Source of the DNA: Nodosilinea sp. E11
GTDB lineage: Bacteria > Cyanobacteriota > Cyanobacteriia > Phormidesmidales > Phormidesmidaceae
Length of the DNA: 64,000 nucleotides
NCBI RefSeq assembly: GCF_032813545.1
Contig: NZ_CP136520.1
Coordinates: 4,768,001 to 4,832,000, forward strand
Direction of reading: 5' to 3'
Position 1 is the stretch's first letter. Every line of letters begins with the position of its first letter. Position numbers and translations under genes: made by a program. Under the pieces are notes generated by a model. That model ran no database searches and had not been told where the DNA came from. It saw nothing but the letters and a program-made list of their open reading frames with translations. This document shows, one piece after another, positions 9,301 to 18,396 of this stretch.

Positions 9301-10312
9301 CGACAATGGTTTTGCTGTTGTCAACCGGGTCAAAGAAGTAGGCATCCACGGGCTTGGAGAAATCGAGCCCGCCCGCAAACACGGGGATCACCTTCGCGCC
9401 CAGGTATTCAAACTCCTGCACCATGGCCACATAGTGGGCCTCGTCGCCGGTGACCAGGTGGGTGCGTTGCAGCACCAGGCCAATGGTGGGGGCCAGGGGG
9501 TCTTTGAGGTCTTCAGAGATATCGCGGCGGGAGCTGTGCCAGTTGAGGTACTCCTTAATATCCTCAAACATGTGCGGGGCCATGGGGTGCCAAATGCCCA
9601 TGTCGGGGTAGGTGACGGGCTCTTCGTACTCTAGGCTCTCGGCCTGGGGCGCGCCCTCAATTGGGCTGTCGGTGATCACGTAGCGATCGGCCAGCATCAG
9701 GAAGAAATTCTCTAGGTTCTCAGGGGAACCGCCCAGCCAGTACTGGAAGCTGAGCATGAAGTTGCGGGCATCCTGGGCCTTTTCCACCGGCAGGTACTTC
9801 AGCACCGTGGGCAGGGTGCGCAGCAGCTTCAGCATGGCGTCCTGGAAACCTGCCCCCGACTTCTCCTTCCGCTTTTTCATGAAGGAGGCGATCATGCTCT
9901 TCGACTGACCCAATTGGGCCATGGAGAAGCTGCCCATCTTGTTGAGGCGCATTACCTGGGGCATGGAGGGGAAGCACACGGCTACATCGAGCTGGTCGCG
10001 CACTGGGGCGACAGCCTCGACCACCTTGTCGGCCAGGTCTTCAATGAAGATCAGCGAGGCGATAAATACGTTGGCCTCGGCCACATCTTGTTTAAACGCC
10101 GCGTAGTTGTTGGCGTCGCGCAGTTCTTCAATCAGGTAGCCGTTGACTTCGAAGGCCACCTGAGAATTGCTAGCGTTGATCGACCGGATGGCCGACGACA
10201 GAGAGCTCTGGTATTGAGGCTCCAAAACCACATAGACCACCTTAACCAGACGGCGCCCGTTGAGATCGTCGGGGGCAATGTGGCGCACAGTGGGCTTGAC
10301 GTGGGTGAACAT
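6314..10312 (-). CDS. chlH: Magnesium chelatase subunit H
   Basis: The large porphyrin-binding subunit of Mg-chelatase (ChlH with ChlI and ChlD), which inserts Mg2+ into protoporphyrin IX at the first committed step of chlorophyll synthesis. At 1332 residues the length matches cyanobacterial ChlH. Recognisable stretches include the opening [20 protein letters not shown], the CobN/Mg-chelatase core ([39 protein letters not shown]), and [16 protein letters not shown] and [19 protein letters not shown] towards the C terminus. ATG 10312 is preceded by AAAGGAG with 9 nt spacing. A long 513-bp upstream region separates it from the next gene. chlI and chlD are not in the window. The two motifs often under light or redox control cannot be assigned from sequence alone. 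Confidence 0.97.
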   Translation of the reverse strand: MFTHVKPTVRHIAPDDLNGRRLVKVVYVVLEPQYQSSLSSAIRSINASNSQVAFEVNGYLIEELRDANNYAAFKQDVAEANVFIASLIFIEDLADKVVEAVAPVRDQLDVAVCFPSMPQVMRLNKMGSFSMAQLGQSKSMIASFMKKRKEKSGAGFQDAMLKLLRTLPTVLKYLPVEKAQDARNFMLSFQYWLGGSPENLENFFLMLADRYVITDSPIEGAPQAESLEYEEPVTYPDMGIWHPMAPHMFEDIKEYLNWHSSRRDISEDLKDPLAPTIGLVLQRTHLVTGDEAHYVAMVQEFEYLGAKVIPVFAGGLDFSKPVDAYFFDPVDNSKTIVDAVVSLTGFALVGGPARQDHPKAIETLKRLNRPYMVALPLVFQTTEEWEDSDLGLHPIQVALQMAIPELDGAIEPIVLSGRDGLTGRAISLQDRIESITQRAMKWANLRRKPKLDKKLAITVFSFPPDKGNVGTAAYLDVFGSIYKVLEAMKQNGYDVQDLPESPEALLQEVIHDAQAQYASPELNIAYRMPVREYQALTPYAERLEENWGPPPGNLNTDGENMLVYGKAFGNVFIGVQPTFGYEGDPMRLLFSRSASPHHGFAAYYTFLNKIWGADAVLHFGTHGSLEFMPGKQMGMSGTCYPDNLIGSIPNLYYYAANNPSEATIAKRRGYAETISYLTPPAENAGLYKGLKELSELIGSYQGNKESGRAVQIVNAIIETARICNLDRDVALPEGDSGELSNDERDNLVGKIYIKLMEIESRLLPCGLHVVGKPPTAEEAIATLVNIGSLDREEDGIKSLQRIIAESLGRDIDDIYGNSDRGHLADVQLLYDINQGVRAAVAALVQEQIDAEGRVSKVSRLNFFNIGRKEPWVKALHEAGYTKVDSEALKPLMEYLEFCLEQVCADNELGALLQALEGEYILPGPGGDPIRNPDVLPTGKNIHALDPQSIPTTAAVQSAKIVVDRLLERQRQENGGAYPETIATVLWGTDNIKTYGESLAQIMWFVGVKPVPDSLGRVNKLELLSLEELGRPRVDIVVNCSGVFRDLFINQMALLDRAVKMAAEADEPLEMNFVRKHALEQAAEMGIGLREAATRIFSNASGSYSSNINLAVENSTWENEAELQEMYLKRKSFAFNSDNPGVMDSNRGLFESALKTAEATFQNLDSSEISLTDVSHYFDSDPTKLVASLREDGKAPAAYIADTTTANAQVRTLSETVRLDARTKMLNPKWYEGMLSHGYEGVRELSKRLVNTMGWSATAGAVDNWVYEDVNTTFIQDPEMCKRLMDLNPNSFRRMVSTLLEVNGRGYWETSDENLEKLQELYQEVEDRIEGVE

Positions 10313-10825
10313 GCAGTAAAACTCCTTTCGCGGCTAGGCTGGGGCAGTGAGGAAACTAGAACACCGACTTGAGTCATGGCGACTGACACAATCGGTAGTT
10401 ACGCGTTATTTCAGACTTTACAGGAAATATTTCGTAACGAAAGCAAAAACGAATGTATCTTTCCTGTTTGTACCAGAAATCCTTGCCTGATAAGGCTTGA
10501 GGGAGTTCATGCGACACAATTTGAAATAAACAACGCTCGAATTTGTTTACAAAACTTACCGCAGTTTGCGACCTTGTCTCTCATTTAAGTAACAAAAGAT
10601 TAAATAAACTCTGCTCAAGGCAAAACATCGGTCATTAGCGGATCCAAGGGACTGGCCTCTTGAAAACTTCAAGGGGTAGCAGTCTCAGGACGAGGGGCTA
10701 AGCACTGATGTGATACATCTTGCCCGATACCGTCGCGATATTGGCGAGACTATGGTCTACGACCTTGACTCTCTAGCAGGCTGGAATGTGTAGGCTAAAT
10801 TGAACAAGCATTTAGGAGACTGAAC
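10313..10825. promoter_or_regulatory. Divergent intergenic region upstream of chlH and the DUF305 gene
   Basis: A 513-bp gap between two divergent genes. It must hold both promoters. An inverted repeat TTTCG-TAA-CGAAA lies at 10430-10442, about 120 bp upstream of the chlH start, and could be an operator, but it is too short to be firm. A 70-codon open frame at 10376-10588 has no recognisable features and lies antisense to the chlH leader; I do not call it a gene. The remainder is AT-richer than its surroundings, without repeats I can see. Confidence 0.35.
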
Positions 10826-11485
10826 ATGCGATTGAATCGCCCCCTGGCTACGATGCTGGCCCTAGGTACTCTGATCCCCCTAGCCGCTTGCGGCAACTCG
10901 ATGCACCAGGGGCATAGCGGTATGCACGAAGGCCACAGTGACGCCATGATGCATGGTGGTCACGGTGATCAGGGCCACGCCATGAATCTCGGCCCCGCTG
11001 ATGCCACCTACGACCTACGCTTTATCGACGGCATGATTCCCCACCATGAAGGAGCCGTGGTGATGGCCGAGGCAGCGCTAGAAAATTCTCAGCGACCCGA
11101 AATTCGCCAACTAGCGGAGGAGATTATTGCCGCCCAGGCCGTGGAAATTGCTCAGATGCAGGAGTGGCGGGCCGAGTGGTACCCCAACGCCCCCGCCGAG
11201 CCAGTGATGTACCACGCTGAAATGAACCACGACATGCCCATGAGTAAAGACATGATTGCTGCCATGCGCATGGATATGGATCTGGGCGGGGCCGATGAGG
11301 AGTTTGACCTGCGCTTTATTAACGCGATGATTCCTCACCATGAGGGGGCCGTGGCGATGGCGGAGGATTTGCAGGGCAAAAGCGAACGGCCTGAACTGCT
11401 CACCCTGGCCGAAGATATTATCAGCTCGCAGCAGGCCGAGATCGATCAGATGATGCAGTGGCGGCAGGAGTGGTACGGCCAGTAG
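10826..11485 (+). CDS. DUF305 lipoprotein with two tandem DUF305 units
   Basis: A 219-residue exported protein. The signal peptide ends in the lipobox LAAC (C22), so it should be a lipid-anchored protein. A His/Met-rich linker (HQGHSGMHEGHSDAMMHGGH) follows, which could bind Cu or another soft metal. Two copies of the DUF305 signature come next: DLRFIDGMIPHHEGAVVMAE at about residues 66-85 and DLRFINAMIPHHEGAVAMAE about 90 residues later, each ending in a QMxxWRxEWY stretch. DUF305 proteins are often found beside copper-handling genes and have a ferritin-like helical fold; a role in metal binding is an inference. GGAGAC about 7 nt before ATG 10826 supports the start. It converges with the TPR gene. 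Confidence 0.88.
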   Translation: MRLNRPLATMLALGTLIPLAACGNSMHQGHSGMHEGHSDAMMHGGHGDQGHAMNLGPADATYDLRFIDGMIPHHEGAVVMAEAALENSQRPEIRQLAEEIIAAQAVEIAQMQEWRAEWYPNAPAEPVMYHAEMNHDMPMSKDMIAAMRMDMDLGGADEEFDLRFINAMIPHHEGAVAMAEDLQGKSERPELLTLAEDIISSQQAEIDQMMQWRQEWYGQ

Positions 11486-11504
11486 ACGAGGTTCTCAAGA
11501 GAAG

Positions 11505-11566
11505 CCGGGTTTCTCCTGTGATCTAGGCCAGTTAGTTGGCGATCGCAAGGAAGAAACCCGGTTTTT
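11505..11566 (+). terminator. Inverted repeat with T tract after the DUF305 gene
   Basis: CCGGGTTTCT (11505-11514) pairs perfectly with AGAAACCCGG (11552-11561), followed by TTTTT. The 37-nt loop is long for a terminator and contains a HIP1-like GCGATCGC, so this may instead be a member of a dispersed cyanobacterial palindrome family (AGAAACCCGGTTT). It lies between two convergent genes. Confidence 0.5.
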
Positions 11567-11578
11567 GGGGCAAACCCT

Positions 11579-11995
11579 CTACTCCAGCCACTGCTTGACA
11601 CGGGCCAGACTCTTCCAGTCGGGCTTGCGGGCAAGACCATCGTCGATGCTCTGCATTACTTCGGTGCGTAGGTCGTCGGCCACGGTCATCACCTGACTGG
11701 CAATTTCGATGTGATCGCGCACGCCGGGTTTACCAGCATCGAGCATAGCCACCGCTAGGTTTACCCGCCCTTGGGGATCTTGGGGATTGAGCTTGACAGA
11801 TTTTTGGGCGGCTTTGAGGCCAGCGCTGGGCTTGTCGGTGAGCAGGTAGAGCCAGGCCAGGCAGGCCCAGGCGGCGCTGCTCTTGGGGGCGCGATCGCAC
11901 ACTTCTTTAAATACCGGTATTAGCTCGGCGGGGTCTTCCCCCTTTTTGTAACGCTCGATGCCCTCGTCAAACAGGGCTTCAACGGTTTGAGTCAT
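11579..11995 (-). CDS. Small TPR-like protein
   Basis: A 138-residue soluble protein with two to three tetratricopeptide-type helical hairpins: ALFDEGIERYKKGEDPAELI, then SSAAWACLAWLYLLTDKPSAGL with KAAQKSVKLNPQDPQGRVNL (the A-x-x-x-LNP pattern of TPR). Such proteins are adaptor modules without catalysis. I recognise similar short TPR proteins in cyanobacteria, often downstream of sufA-type genes, but no partner can be named. ATG 11995 is used. A perfect hairpin (12044-12086) separates it from the upstream sufA, so co-transcription is possible but not assured. Confidence 0.78.
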   Translation of the reverse strand: MTQTVEALFDEGIERYKKGEDPAELIPVFKEVCDRAPKSSAAWACLAWLYLLTDKPSAGLKAAQKSVKLNPQDPQGRVNLAVAMLDAGKPGVRDHIEIASQVMTVADDLRTEVMQSIDDGLARKPDWKSLARVKQWLE

Positions 11996-12043
11996 GATCT
12001 ATAAGATATCTAAGCCGGTATCTAGCAAAGCACAAATTGACGC

Positions 12044-12086
12044 CCACCGTCGGATGGGCAAACCCGGCGTGCCCATCCGACGGTGG
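12044..12086. repeat. Perfect 17-bp stem hairpin between sufA and the TPR gene
   Basis: CCACCGTCGGATGGGCA and its exact complement flank a 9-nt loop (AACCCGGCG). No U tract follows on either strand. The core GATGGGCA is also seen at 21660-21667, near another intergenic palindrome, which suggests a REP-like dispersed element rather than a gene-specific terminator. It sits where a terminator or processing site for sufA mRNA would be expected. Confidence 0.7.
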
Positions 12087-12104
12087 TAAAAGGGGCGATC
12101 GCGC

Positions 12105-12461
12105 CTACGCCCCGAAGGATTTACCGCAGCCGCAGGTCTGTACCGCGTTGGGGTTAGTGAACTGAAAGCCGCCGCCGATCAGCGCGTCGCTGTAGTCGAG
12201 CATAAGGCCGTAGAGATAGAGCAAGCTCTTTTTGTCGCAGATCACCCGAAAGCCTTCGTAGTCGTAGACTTCGTCGTGTTCGTTGATGTTGGCCGGATCT
12301 TCAAAATCCATGGTGTAGGACATGCCAGAGCAGCCGCCCTGGCGAACCCCGACGCGCAAGCAGAGTTCTTTATTGCCTTGAGATGCTTGGAGTGCCTTAA
12401 CGTGCCGAAGGGCCGTTTCCGACATTAAAATGCCTCGGGTCTGTTCGGTGGCTTGAGCCAT
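12105..12461 (-). CDS. sufA: A-type iron-sulfur cluster carrier (SufA/IscA family)
   Basis: A 118-residue scaffold/carrier protein that receives Fe-S clusters and passes them to apoproteins such as those of photosystem I. The three conserved cysteines are present: one in [11 protein letters not shown] and two in the C-terminal QTCGCGKSF. The body [27 protein letters not shown] is close to what I remember of Synechocystis SufA (slr1417). I chose ATG 12461 over an in-frame start at 12485 because AAAGG lies 6 nt upstream and the protein then starts MAQATEQ as in relatives. The other suf genes are not in the window. Confidence 0.93.
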   Translation of the reverse strand: MAQATEQTRGILMSETALRHVKALQASQGNKELCLRVGVRQGGCSGMSYTMDFEDPANINEHDEVYDYEGFRVICDKKSLLYLYGLMLDYSDALIGGGFQFTNPNAVQTCGCGKSFGA

Positions 12462-12850
12462 GGCAACCTTTCGATGTAAGTACAACTCTCCTAATCATAA
12501 ACAGAGTCTCCTCTACCTAGCCTAAGCAGAAGAAAAATGTTTTGAAATCTAACACTTTCGCGCCCTTTCCTCAGTCGTTACCCTCAGGAATTTCTATAGT
12601 TTATAGCAGTCATTTTGGGCCATTGCTAGCTGTGTCGCTGCCCTCTAGGCCGCCGTAGCTGGGGATTGGCCTAGCAGTTCGGTTTAATCGATCAAGGCAT
12701 ATCGTCGCGCTAGAGCCGACAGTTGGCGATTAAACTTGGCTATGCTGACTTCAGCCGTTCCCGAGAGGCCGCTATGCTCAGAGCCAGCCAGCGGTAGCCT
12801 AAAGTTCTGTTCCCATAATTTCGTCTTCCCCACATCGTTACCCTTAGCCC
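12462..12850. other. Intergenic region between sufA and the DUF6930-like gene
   Basis: A 389-bp gap between divergent genes. It should hold both promoters. I see no strong palindrome, repeat or RNA gene in it; short open frames overlapping it are reverse or shifted shadows of the following gene. Confidence 0.5.
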
Positions 12851-14521
12851 ATGACCCGATTGAACCGCATTACCCTAGATCGCCTAAAGCGGCTGCCCCG
12901 CGTAGCCAGCGTGTGGGAGGGCGATCGCCGCTCGGTGGGCAGCTTGATGGATGAGGATGCCGGACTGCGCCAGCGCCACACCGAAACGAGCGACTGTATT
13001 CTCTGGGTTGACAGCAGCCACGGCGCGGTTCGGGGTCTCACCATTGTGCCTGCCACCAGCGGCTACGAACCCATTGTGCGCACTTTAATTCAGGCGATCG
13101 AAACCCCTCAGGGCAACCTGCCTCCGGCTCGTCCGCAGAAGATTGTGGTCAGCGATCGCGAAATTCAGTTTTACCTGCGCGGCGCTCTTCAGGGCCTCGA
13201 CATTGGCATTGACTATGCCCCCGAGCTTCCCCTGATTGACGAACTCTTCAACGCCCTGCAACAGTCAGCCGAAATGACCGAGGCAGAGCTGCCCGCCCGC
13301 TACGCTGAGGCCATGCTCGACAAAGCCATGGAGATCTGGGAACTGGCCCCCTGGAACACCCTCAACGAGCAGCAGGTACTGGCGGTCGAACTCAACACCT
13401 GGGATCTTGAAACCCTCTACGTGTCGATGCTGGGCATGGGCGGTGTGGAATACGGGCTGCTGATGTATCGCTCCCTTGACTCGCTCAAGCAGTTTCGTCA
13501 GCGGGTGTTGCTGGGGCAGCAGTCGCCCAAGCAAATGCAGGAGGCCTTTTTAGAACAAGACTGTCTGTTTCTAAATTTTGAACTGTTCGATGACGAGCCC
13601 TTTGCGCTGGCTCCTCAGCCCGCGAGTTGGTTGGCCTCGGCTCCTGAAGCAGTACAACCCGATTTCGGTAGCATTCATCCCCTAGAGGGCATGCGCAGTC
13701 AGCTCGCCGACGAAGAAGGCGCTACCTTTTTAGTCGCCATGGAGGCCATTCATCGCTTCGTCACCCGCTATCGCGCCCAGCTCGAAAAACCACCCCTTAA
13801 GGCGCTCCAGAGCACTTATAAAATCCCTAATCCTGAAAAGAATGGGGGAGCATCGCCGCTGAAAGTTACTGTCAAGACCCTGCCCGAGGTGACCGCAGAG
13901 TTAGCCGATCAAACCGATAGCGCCTTTGAAGATGGCCCTCGGGACCTACCCAATTTTCCAGTGCTGCGCGATGACTATGTGCCCGAAGGGGCAATCATCA
14001 TTCTGACCCAATTTCAGCGGCAGCTGATCAACGAGCTACACCACAACCCCACCATTGCATTTCAATGCAATGGCCATTCTGCCCAGGATGCCGCCGATGC
14101 TCCGAGCCTGCCGGTGGTGCTGATTCAAACCTCTCGACCCAAGGCCAAGACGCTGATTCAGCAGCTACAGCAGGCCCAGGGGGTAGAGGCGGTCTGTTTT
14201 AACCCTGGCAGTGATCCCTTCAGTGGCGATGCCTTTGAACTTGGCCTGCTGCAAACTGGCGATGGCGAACTCCACCTGTTTGCAGAGTATGAAACCAACG
14301 GCAGTGCCGATCGCCATCTGCTAGAGCGCTGGCACCATTGGCAAAGCGACTGCAATGGGGCCTGCGCCGTCATCATTGCCAGCGGCATTACCGGCAGCAG
14401 TAAGGGCAAACCCAGCGTGAAGGATATTTTGGGCATTTTTGAGGCCCGCTGCAAAACCCCCAAAGATCTGCACCTGCCCCCGCTGATGCTGCAATACGCC
14501 ACTGAATGGGAGCTAGATTAG
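12851..14521 (+). CDS. DUF6930-like cyanobacterial protein
   Basis: A 556-residue soluble protein. The N-terminal half (SDCILWVDSSHGAVRGLTIV, then PQKIVVSDREIQFYLRGAL) has the alternating beta/alpha pattern that I associate with DUF6930, a domain common in cyanobacterial and some other bacterial proteins. A second, more variable half contains a DDYVPEGAIIILTQFQRQL stretch and ends KTPKDLHLPPLMLQYATEWELD. No catalytic motif, signal peptide or membrane segment is visible. Function is unknown. The ATG at 12851 starts a clear frame. The gene is followed 7 bp after its stop by a family A MITE, whose left end probably lies in its transcript. Confidence 0.7.
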   Translation: MTRLNRITLDRLKRLPRVASVWEGDRRSVGSLMDEDAGLRQRHTETSDCILWVDSSHGAVRGLTIVPATSGYEPIVRTLIQAIETPQGNLPPARPQKIVVSDREIQFYLRGALQGLDIGIDYAPELPLIDELFNALQQSAEMTEAELPARYAEAMLDKAMEIWELAPWNTLNEQQVLAVELNTWDLETLYVSMLGMGGVEYGLLMYRSLDSLKQFRQRVLLGQQSPKQMQEAFLEQDCLFLNFELFDDEPFALAPQPASWLASAPEAVQPDFGSIHPLEGMRSQLADEEGATFLVAMEAIHRFVTRYRAQLEKPPLKALQSTYKIPNPEKNGGASPLKVTVKTLPEVTAELADQTDSAFEDGPRDLPNFPVLRDDYVPEGAIIILTQFQRQLINELHHNPTIAFQCNGHSAQDAADAPSLPVVLIQTSRPKAKTLIQQLQQAQGVEAVCFNPGSDPFSGDAFELGLLQTGDGELHLFAEYETNGSADRHLLERWHHWQSDCNGACAVIIASGITGSSKGKPSVKDILGIFEARCKTPKDLHLPPLMLQYATEWELD

Positions 14522-14528
14522 GGCAAGG

Positions 14529-14631
14529 TATAGCTGTAGCCAGGCCGGTTAAGACATTTCCTCTAAGACCGTTTGAACGTTCGAACGTTTTTAGGGTTCT
14601 GGATATCCTAACCCAGGTGACTATAGCTATA
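14529..14631. mobile_element. MITE-like element, family A copy 2 (short core)
   Basis: A 103-bp element. The left end TATAGCTGTAGCCAGGCCGG and the right end (ACCCAGGTGACTATAGCTATA) are inverted repeats, including TTAAGACAT/TCCTAACCC-like steps. The core is a small palindromic tract of GTTTGAACGTTCGAACGTTTTTA, quite unlike the cores of copies 1 and 4. It lies 8 bp after the DUF6930-like gene. A close relative is at 27795-27908. Confidence 0.7.
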
Positions 14632-14708
14632 TGAGGTGATGGGGCCTAGATCGAGAGATGCCGCCATGCATCCTCTAGCCTGTCTCTAAACAGCCTGTAA
14701 AGAACCCT

Positions 14709-15101
14709 GTGACACAAACGCCTTTAGGTTGTACCAGTAGTTTTATTGCTTTGGCTAGCACGCATTTTGACGGGTTGGTTTCGTTTTACAGCGCTCTGTT
14801 TAGCCAATCGGCCCACCCCTACCAGCCCGATCGCTATGCTGAGTTTCAGCTGCCAGGGCTCAGGTTAGCCATTTTTAAACCTAGTGCTGAGCATGCGACT
14901 CAGTTTGAAGCACCCACCAGCGGGGCCATGAGCCTGTGCTTAGAGGTGGCCGATTTAGACACGGCGATCGCCCATCTGATTGACCTCGGCCAACCTCCTC
15001 CTGGTCCGGTGATGGTCGCCTCCCACGGGCGTGAGGTCTATGTCTATGATCCGGCGGGCAACCGGCTGATTCTGCACCAGAGTGCGGCGGCATTCATCTA
15101 G
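14709..15101 (+). CDS. VOC family (glyoxalase-fold) protein
   Basis: A 130-residue protein with one vicinal-oxygen-chelate module made of two beta-alpha-beta-beta-beta units: FIALASTHFDGLVSFYSALF near the start, FQLPGLRLAIFKP, then AMSLCLEVADLDTAIAHLIDLG and GREVYVYDPAGNRLILHQ, the usual closing block. VOC proteins include glyoxalases, dioxygenases and antibiotic-binding proteins; the substrate cannot be inferred. The start is GTG 14709 (MTQTPLG); the ribosome site is weak (AAAGAA). It lies between two short mobile elements, copy 2 of family A upstream and copy 1 of family B directly after its stop. Confidence 0.85.
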   Translation: MTQTPLGCTSSFIALASTHFDGLVSFYSALFSQSAHPYQPDRYAEFQLPGLRLAIFKPSAEHATQFEAPTSGAMSLCLEVADLDTAIAHLIDLGQPPPGPVMVASHGREVYVYDPAGNRLILHQSAAAFI

Positions 15102-15103
15102 TA

Positions 15104-15240
15104 GTCTGCCAAGTCAAAGGTGACAGGTGAGGGGGCAAGGTTTCAGATTCAAGGTTTCGGGTGTCAGGTCCGCCATGAACCTGAACCCTTGAACCTGATC
15201 CCCTCAACGTTGAGAGCCTGTTACCATCAGCTTGGTCAAG
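15104..15240. mobile_element. MITE-like element, family B copy 1
   Basis: A 137-bp non-coding element directly after the VOC gene. Its ends are inverted repeats (CCAAGTCAAAGGTGACAGG at the left, CCTGTTACCATCAGCTTGG at the right). The inside matches 47635-47746 along most of its length: GGTGTCAGGT, CCATGAACC and GAGCCTGT are shared. This copy has an extra stretch of about 25 bp (AAGGTTTCAGATTC and nearby). No ORF is inside. Just beyond it (15263-15340) TTGATCCAAG followed by ATTT occurs twice. Confidence 0.7.
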
Positions 15241-15417
15241 TCTTCGGGCAGCAACCAACGACCCAAAATCTTGATCCAAGGATTTTTAACCCAGAGAGTT
15301 TTGATCCAAGATTTCTGCCCCAGGATTTCTGGGAAACGTGGCACTATTGAAAGGGATCGGCTCCTTTGGGGTCGCCCCGCAGCAGATGCCGGTTACCGTG
15401 GCTAGGTGGGTTAACCC

Positions 15418-16533
15418 ATGACACCTCAAGACCCCAACTTTCCAGAAGAAATTCCCCCCGTTCCGCCGCCTCGCCGTTACGACCCTGCCGATGGCGAAGC
15501 GGGGCTGGAGCCGGTAGATCGAAGCTCAGCCTCCACTCCTGAAGAGAATAACCCCACCTATCTTGCCTCCCAGGAGCCAGGCTTCAGCCGCGATCGTGGC
15601 CAATCGCTGCGGGGCGATCACCGCGATGCCAGGGCTGCTGAGGCCAACGCTGCCGCCGCCGACCCAGCCCTGACTCAGGGGCGACCTCTCACCCCTGAGC
15701 CAGAGGTCTGGACAGACAGCGATCTTCAAGCCCCGGAAGTGCCTCAGCCGCCCCCCTCAGGTCCAGGTGAAACTGTCTACACGTCTAGATCTCAGCCTCC
15801 CTCTACGGCAGCTATGTCCGCCCAATCGCCCCGTTCAATTGCGCCCGCAGAAGATGTATGGGCTGACACCGATCTGCCCTACCAGCCGAAGGAACTAGGC
15901 GTGGTAGATCAACTGCTATTGCTGCTGGCGGAGGCGGCTACGGTCTGGAAGCAGGGGTTGCGTTGGGTGCGATCGCAGCTCCCCGCCGATCTTCAGCGCA
16001 AGCTGTCTGACGAAATACTGACGGCGATCGCCCTGGGGCTGCTGATGTTGGTATTGGCGTTGTGGAACCCCCTCGGGGCAGGCCGGGGCGAATCCACCAT
16101 GACCTCAGAACCGCAACCCTCTGCTACGGCTCCACCGTCAGATTGGTTGGCAGAACCAGGGGCGACGCTCTCGGGTGAGACAGAAGCCCCAGAGGCTTCC
16201 GAACCCGCTACCATCGCTGAACCTACGCCCGAACAAAGTCTGATTGCCGACATTCAAACCCGAGTCAGTCGCATCAGCCGTTCCTACGGGGCGGGTCTCA
16301 TCCAATCAGTAGAGGTAAACCTGCCGAAAAATACGTTAGACATTAATCTGGCTGAGACTTGGTACGGCCTGCTGTCTACTCAGCAAGACGACGTGGCTCA
16401 AGACATCTACACCCAGGCCCAGGGCCTCCAGTTCGGCACCCTGCAACTGCGCGATCCTGAGGGTATTGTTGTCGCTCGCAACCCAGTGGTAGGGGCAAAT
16501 ATGATTATTTTGCGCCGACTGCGTTGGCCCTAG
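15418..16533 (+). CDS. Proline-rich single-pass membrane protein, cyanobacterial, unknown function
   Basis: A 371-residue protein in three parts. Residues 1 to about 150 are disordered, rich in Pro, Glu and Ser (FPEEIPPVPPPRRYDP). A single membrane helix (ILTAIALGLLMLVLALWNPL) lies at about residues 200-220. A second acidic linker leads to a folded C-terminal domain of about 100 residues (IADIQTRVSRISRSYGAGLI to VVGANMIILRR). The order suggests a cytosolic tail and an extracytoplasmic domain, or the reverse; the sequence does not settle it. The C-terminal domain looks conserved in cyanobacteria but I cannot name it. It is followed 75 bp later by a DUF1400 hydrolase on the same strand, with which it may be co-transcribed. 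Confidence 0.7.
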   Translation: MTPQDPNFPEEIPPVPPPRRYDPADGEAGLEPVDRSSASTPEENNPTYLASQEPGFSRDRGQSLRGDHRDARAAEANAAAADPALTQGRPLTPEPEVWTDSDLQAPEVPQPPPSGPGETVYTSRSQPPSTAAMSAQSPRSIAPAEDVWADTDLPYQPKELGVVDQLLLLLAEAATVWKQGLRWVRSQLPADLQRKLSDEILTAIALGLLMLVLALWNPLGAGRGESTMTSEPQPSATAPPSDWLAEPGATLSGETEAPEASEPATIAEPTPEQSLIADIQTRVSRISRSYGAGLIQSVEVNLPKNTLDINLAETWYGLLSTQQDDVAQDIYTQAQGLQFGTLQLRDPEGIVVARNPVVGANMIILRRLRWP

Positions 16534-16608
16534 GCTAACTACCCCGGGGTGGAGCCTGATGGTGGCTAACCCTCTCCTCACCTGCTTATTTACCCTTGGA
16601 GTAACCCC

Positions 16609-18315
16609 ATGGTCTGGCGTAGGGTCAAAATATGGCGGCGGCCTAACTGGGTTGCCCTCGGTTTGAGCAGCGTTACCCTGGGAATGACTTTGCTCGGTAG
16701 TTTACCGGTGCGGGCTGCAGACGCCATTTTCTTTCGGTACGGTCTCCTCGAGCGCTCCGTGCGCACCAGTTCCTTAGAGACTCTCATCGAGTTAGGCCAG
16801 CTGGAAGACGATCTGGCGTTTTATCTCAACCTAGCCAAACTCAACGACGGTCAGATCGAACAACTCCGACAGAACCTCACTACGCCTCTAGCCATAGATG
16901 GGCCACTGTTGTCTCGCTTTCTCTACACCACCCTAGGCGAAGATCTGCTCGCCCAAGTCGGCTCCATTGTTCGAACTCGCACGGGCGATAACGGTAAACT
17001 AGCCCTGCGCGCCGCGCTGATTCAGGCGGCGACTTCGCCGGAGGGGCTATCGGCCATTAGCGCTATACGCGCCCTGCCCGTCGACATGCAGATCAACGTT
17101 ACCGATGCCCTGGCTGTTGCCCAGGCCATTGACCAGGTGGTTAGCGCCACCAACGACTCTATTGTGCAACTGGCGTCTCTCACCACCGCCCAAGCTGCCG
17201 TCGTCGCTCCCCTCGACTACGGCGGCTTGAGTGACCTAGCCATGCCGGGGCCAAATCGGGTCAATATCCAGCGATTCCATTTGACCGATGGTGAGCGAGA
17301 ACGTCAGCTCTATATCGATGTGGTGCATCCTCGCCAGTGGCGCGGTCAGGCTCCGGTTCTCGTGTTTTCCCATGGGCTGTCTTCTAGCCCCGAAGCTCGC
17401 CATCGCTGGGCAAGCCATCTAGCCTCCCACGGCATTGTAGTAGTGCTGCCCCAACATCCGGGCAGCGATGCTCAGCAGGTCGTTCAGTTTCGAGCGGGTT
17501 TGAGCCGCGATGTGTTTGATGTCCAGGAGTTTATCGACCGTCCCCTTGACATCACCTTTGTGCTTAACGAGCTAGAACGCCTCAACCCCAGTGAATTCGA
17601 GGGGCGTCTCAATCTTGCCCAGGTCGGCGTGGGGGGGCATTCTCTCGGTGGCTATACGGCCCTGGCCGTCGCTGGAGCAGAGCTCAACTTTCCCCACCTA
17701 GAACAAGTCTGTAACCGTCGCTTTCTTCACCTCAACATTTCCCTGCTGCTTCAGTGCCAGGCGCTACACCTGCCCCCACAGCCCTACCGCTTCCGTGACC
17801 CTCGGGTGACGTCCGTGCTGCTCATCAATCCGGTGAACAGCAGCATCTTTGGCCCCGAGGGCTTAGCTGCCGTGACTGTCCCCGTCATGGTGATGGCAGG
17901 CAGCCACGATCCGGCGACTCCGGCTGTGTTCGAGCAATTTCGCACTTTTCCGTGGTACGCCACCGAACAGCGATCGCTGGCCTTGATCGAAGGACAAGCC
18001 CACATTGATTTCTCTGCCCTTGATGCCGGTCTATCTCACCTGCTGACTACCCTGCCAGGGCTAACCTTAGCCGAGCCGGAGGTAGTCGATCGCTATATGA
18101 ATGCTGTTGGGCTGGCCTTTGTGGGCCGCTACGTTGCTCGTCGCCCTGAGTACAGCCTCTATCTGAGGCCTGGCTATGCTAGCTACCTCAGCCAAAACGA
18201 ATCTTTTCGGCTTTTTATGGTCAATGCGGGTGTTGAGATCGACCAAGAGCTGCTTGTGCCCCTGGGCGATCGCCTAGATTCTTTAGAGCTGCCCACTAGC
18301 CCGCTATCCGACTAA
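16609..18315 (+). CDS. Secreted alpha/beta hydrolase with DUF1400 domain
   Basis: A 568-residue exported hydrolase. Residues 1-36 are a signal peptide (VALGLSSVTLGMTLLGSLPVRA, cut after ARA or nearby). The DUF1400 domain follows (about residues 38-160: IFFRYGLLERSVRTSSLETL and the helical stretch after it), then an alpha/beta hydrolase domain with HGLSSSPEARHRWASHLASHG, the nucleophile elbow GGHSLGGYTA, an acid region VMVMAGSHDPATPA and a late histidine (GQAHIDFS). The pair DUF1400 plus hydrolase is a cyanobacterial arrangement; the likely substrate is a lipid or ester but is unproven. ATG 16609 follows GGAG by 10 nt. It lies downstream of the proline-rich membrane protein. Confidence 0.85.
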   Translation: MVWRRVKIWRRPNWVALGLSSVTLGMTLLGSLPVRAADAIFFRYGLLERSVRTSSLETLIELGQLEDDLAFYLNLAKLNDGQIEQLRQNLTTPLAIDGPLLSRFLYTTLGEDLLAQVGSIVRTRTGDNGKLALRAALIQAATSPEGLSAISAIRALPVDMQINVTDALAVAQAIDQVVSATNDSIVQLASLTTAQAAVVAPLDYGGLSDLAMPGPNRVNIQRFHLTDGERERQLYIDVVHPRQWRGQAPVLVFSHGLSSSPEARHRWASHLASHGIVVVLPQHPGSDAQQVVQFRAGLSRDVFDVQEFIDRPLDITFVLNELERLNPSEFEGRLNLAQVGVGGHSLGGYTALAVAGAELNFPHLEQVCNRRFLHLNISLLLQCQALHLPPQPYRFRDPRVTSVLLINPVNSSIFGPEGLAAVTVPVMVMAGSHDPATPAVFEQFRTFPWYATEQRSLALIEGQAHIDFSALDAGLSHLLTTLPGLTLAEPEVVDRYMNAVGLAFVGRYVARRPEYSLYLRPGYASYLSQNESFRLFMVNAGVEIDQELLVPLGDRLDSLELPTSPLSD

Positions 18316-18396
18316 TCCTAAATCCTGCTTAGCTAACCCCCGATTTTAAGGGCGCATGCGATGCGCTCCTACGGTTTGGCCTCATGGGGTCTAGAG

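Noticed and set aside
10376-10588. 70-codon frame upstream of chlH
   Set aside because: It has no ribosome site, no recognisable feature and unusual composition; it lies opposite the chlH leader.
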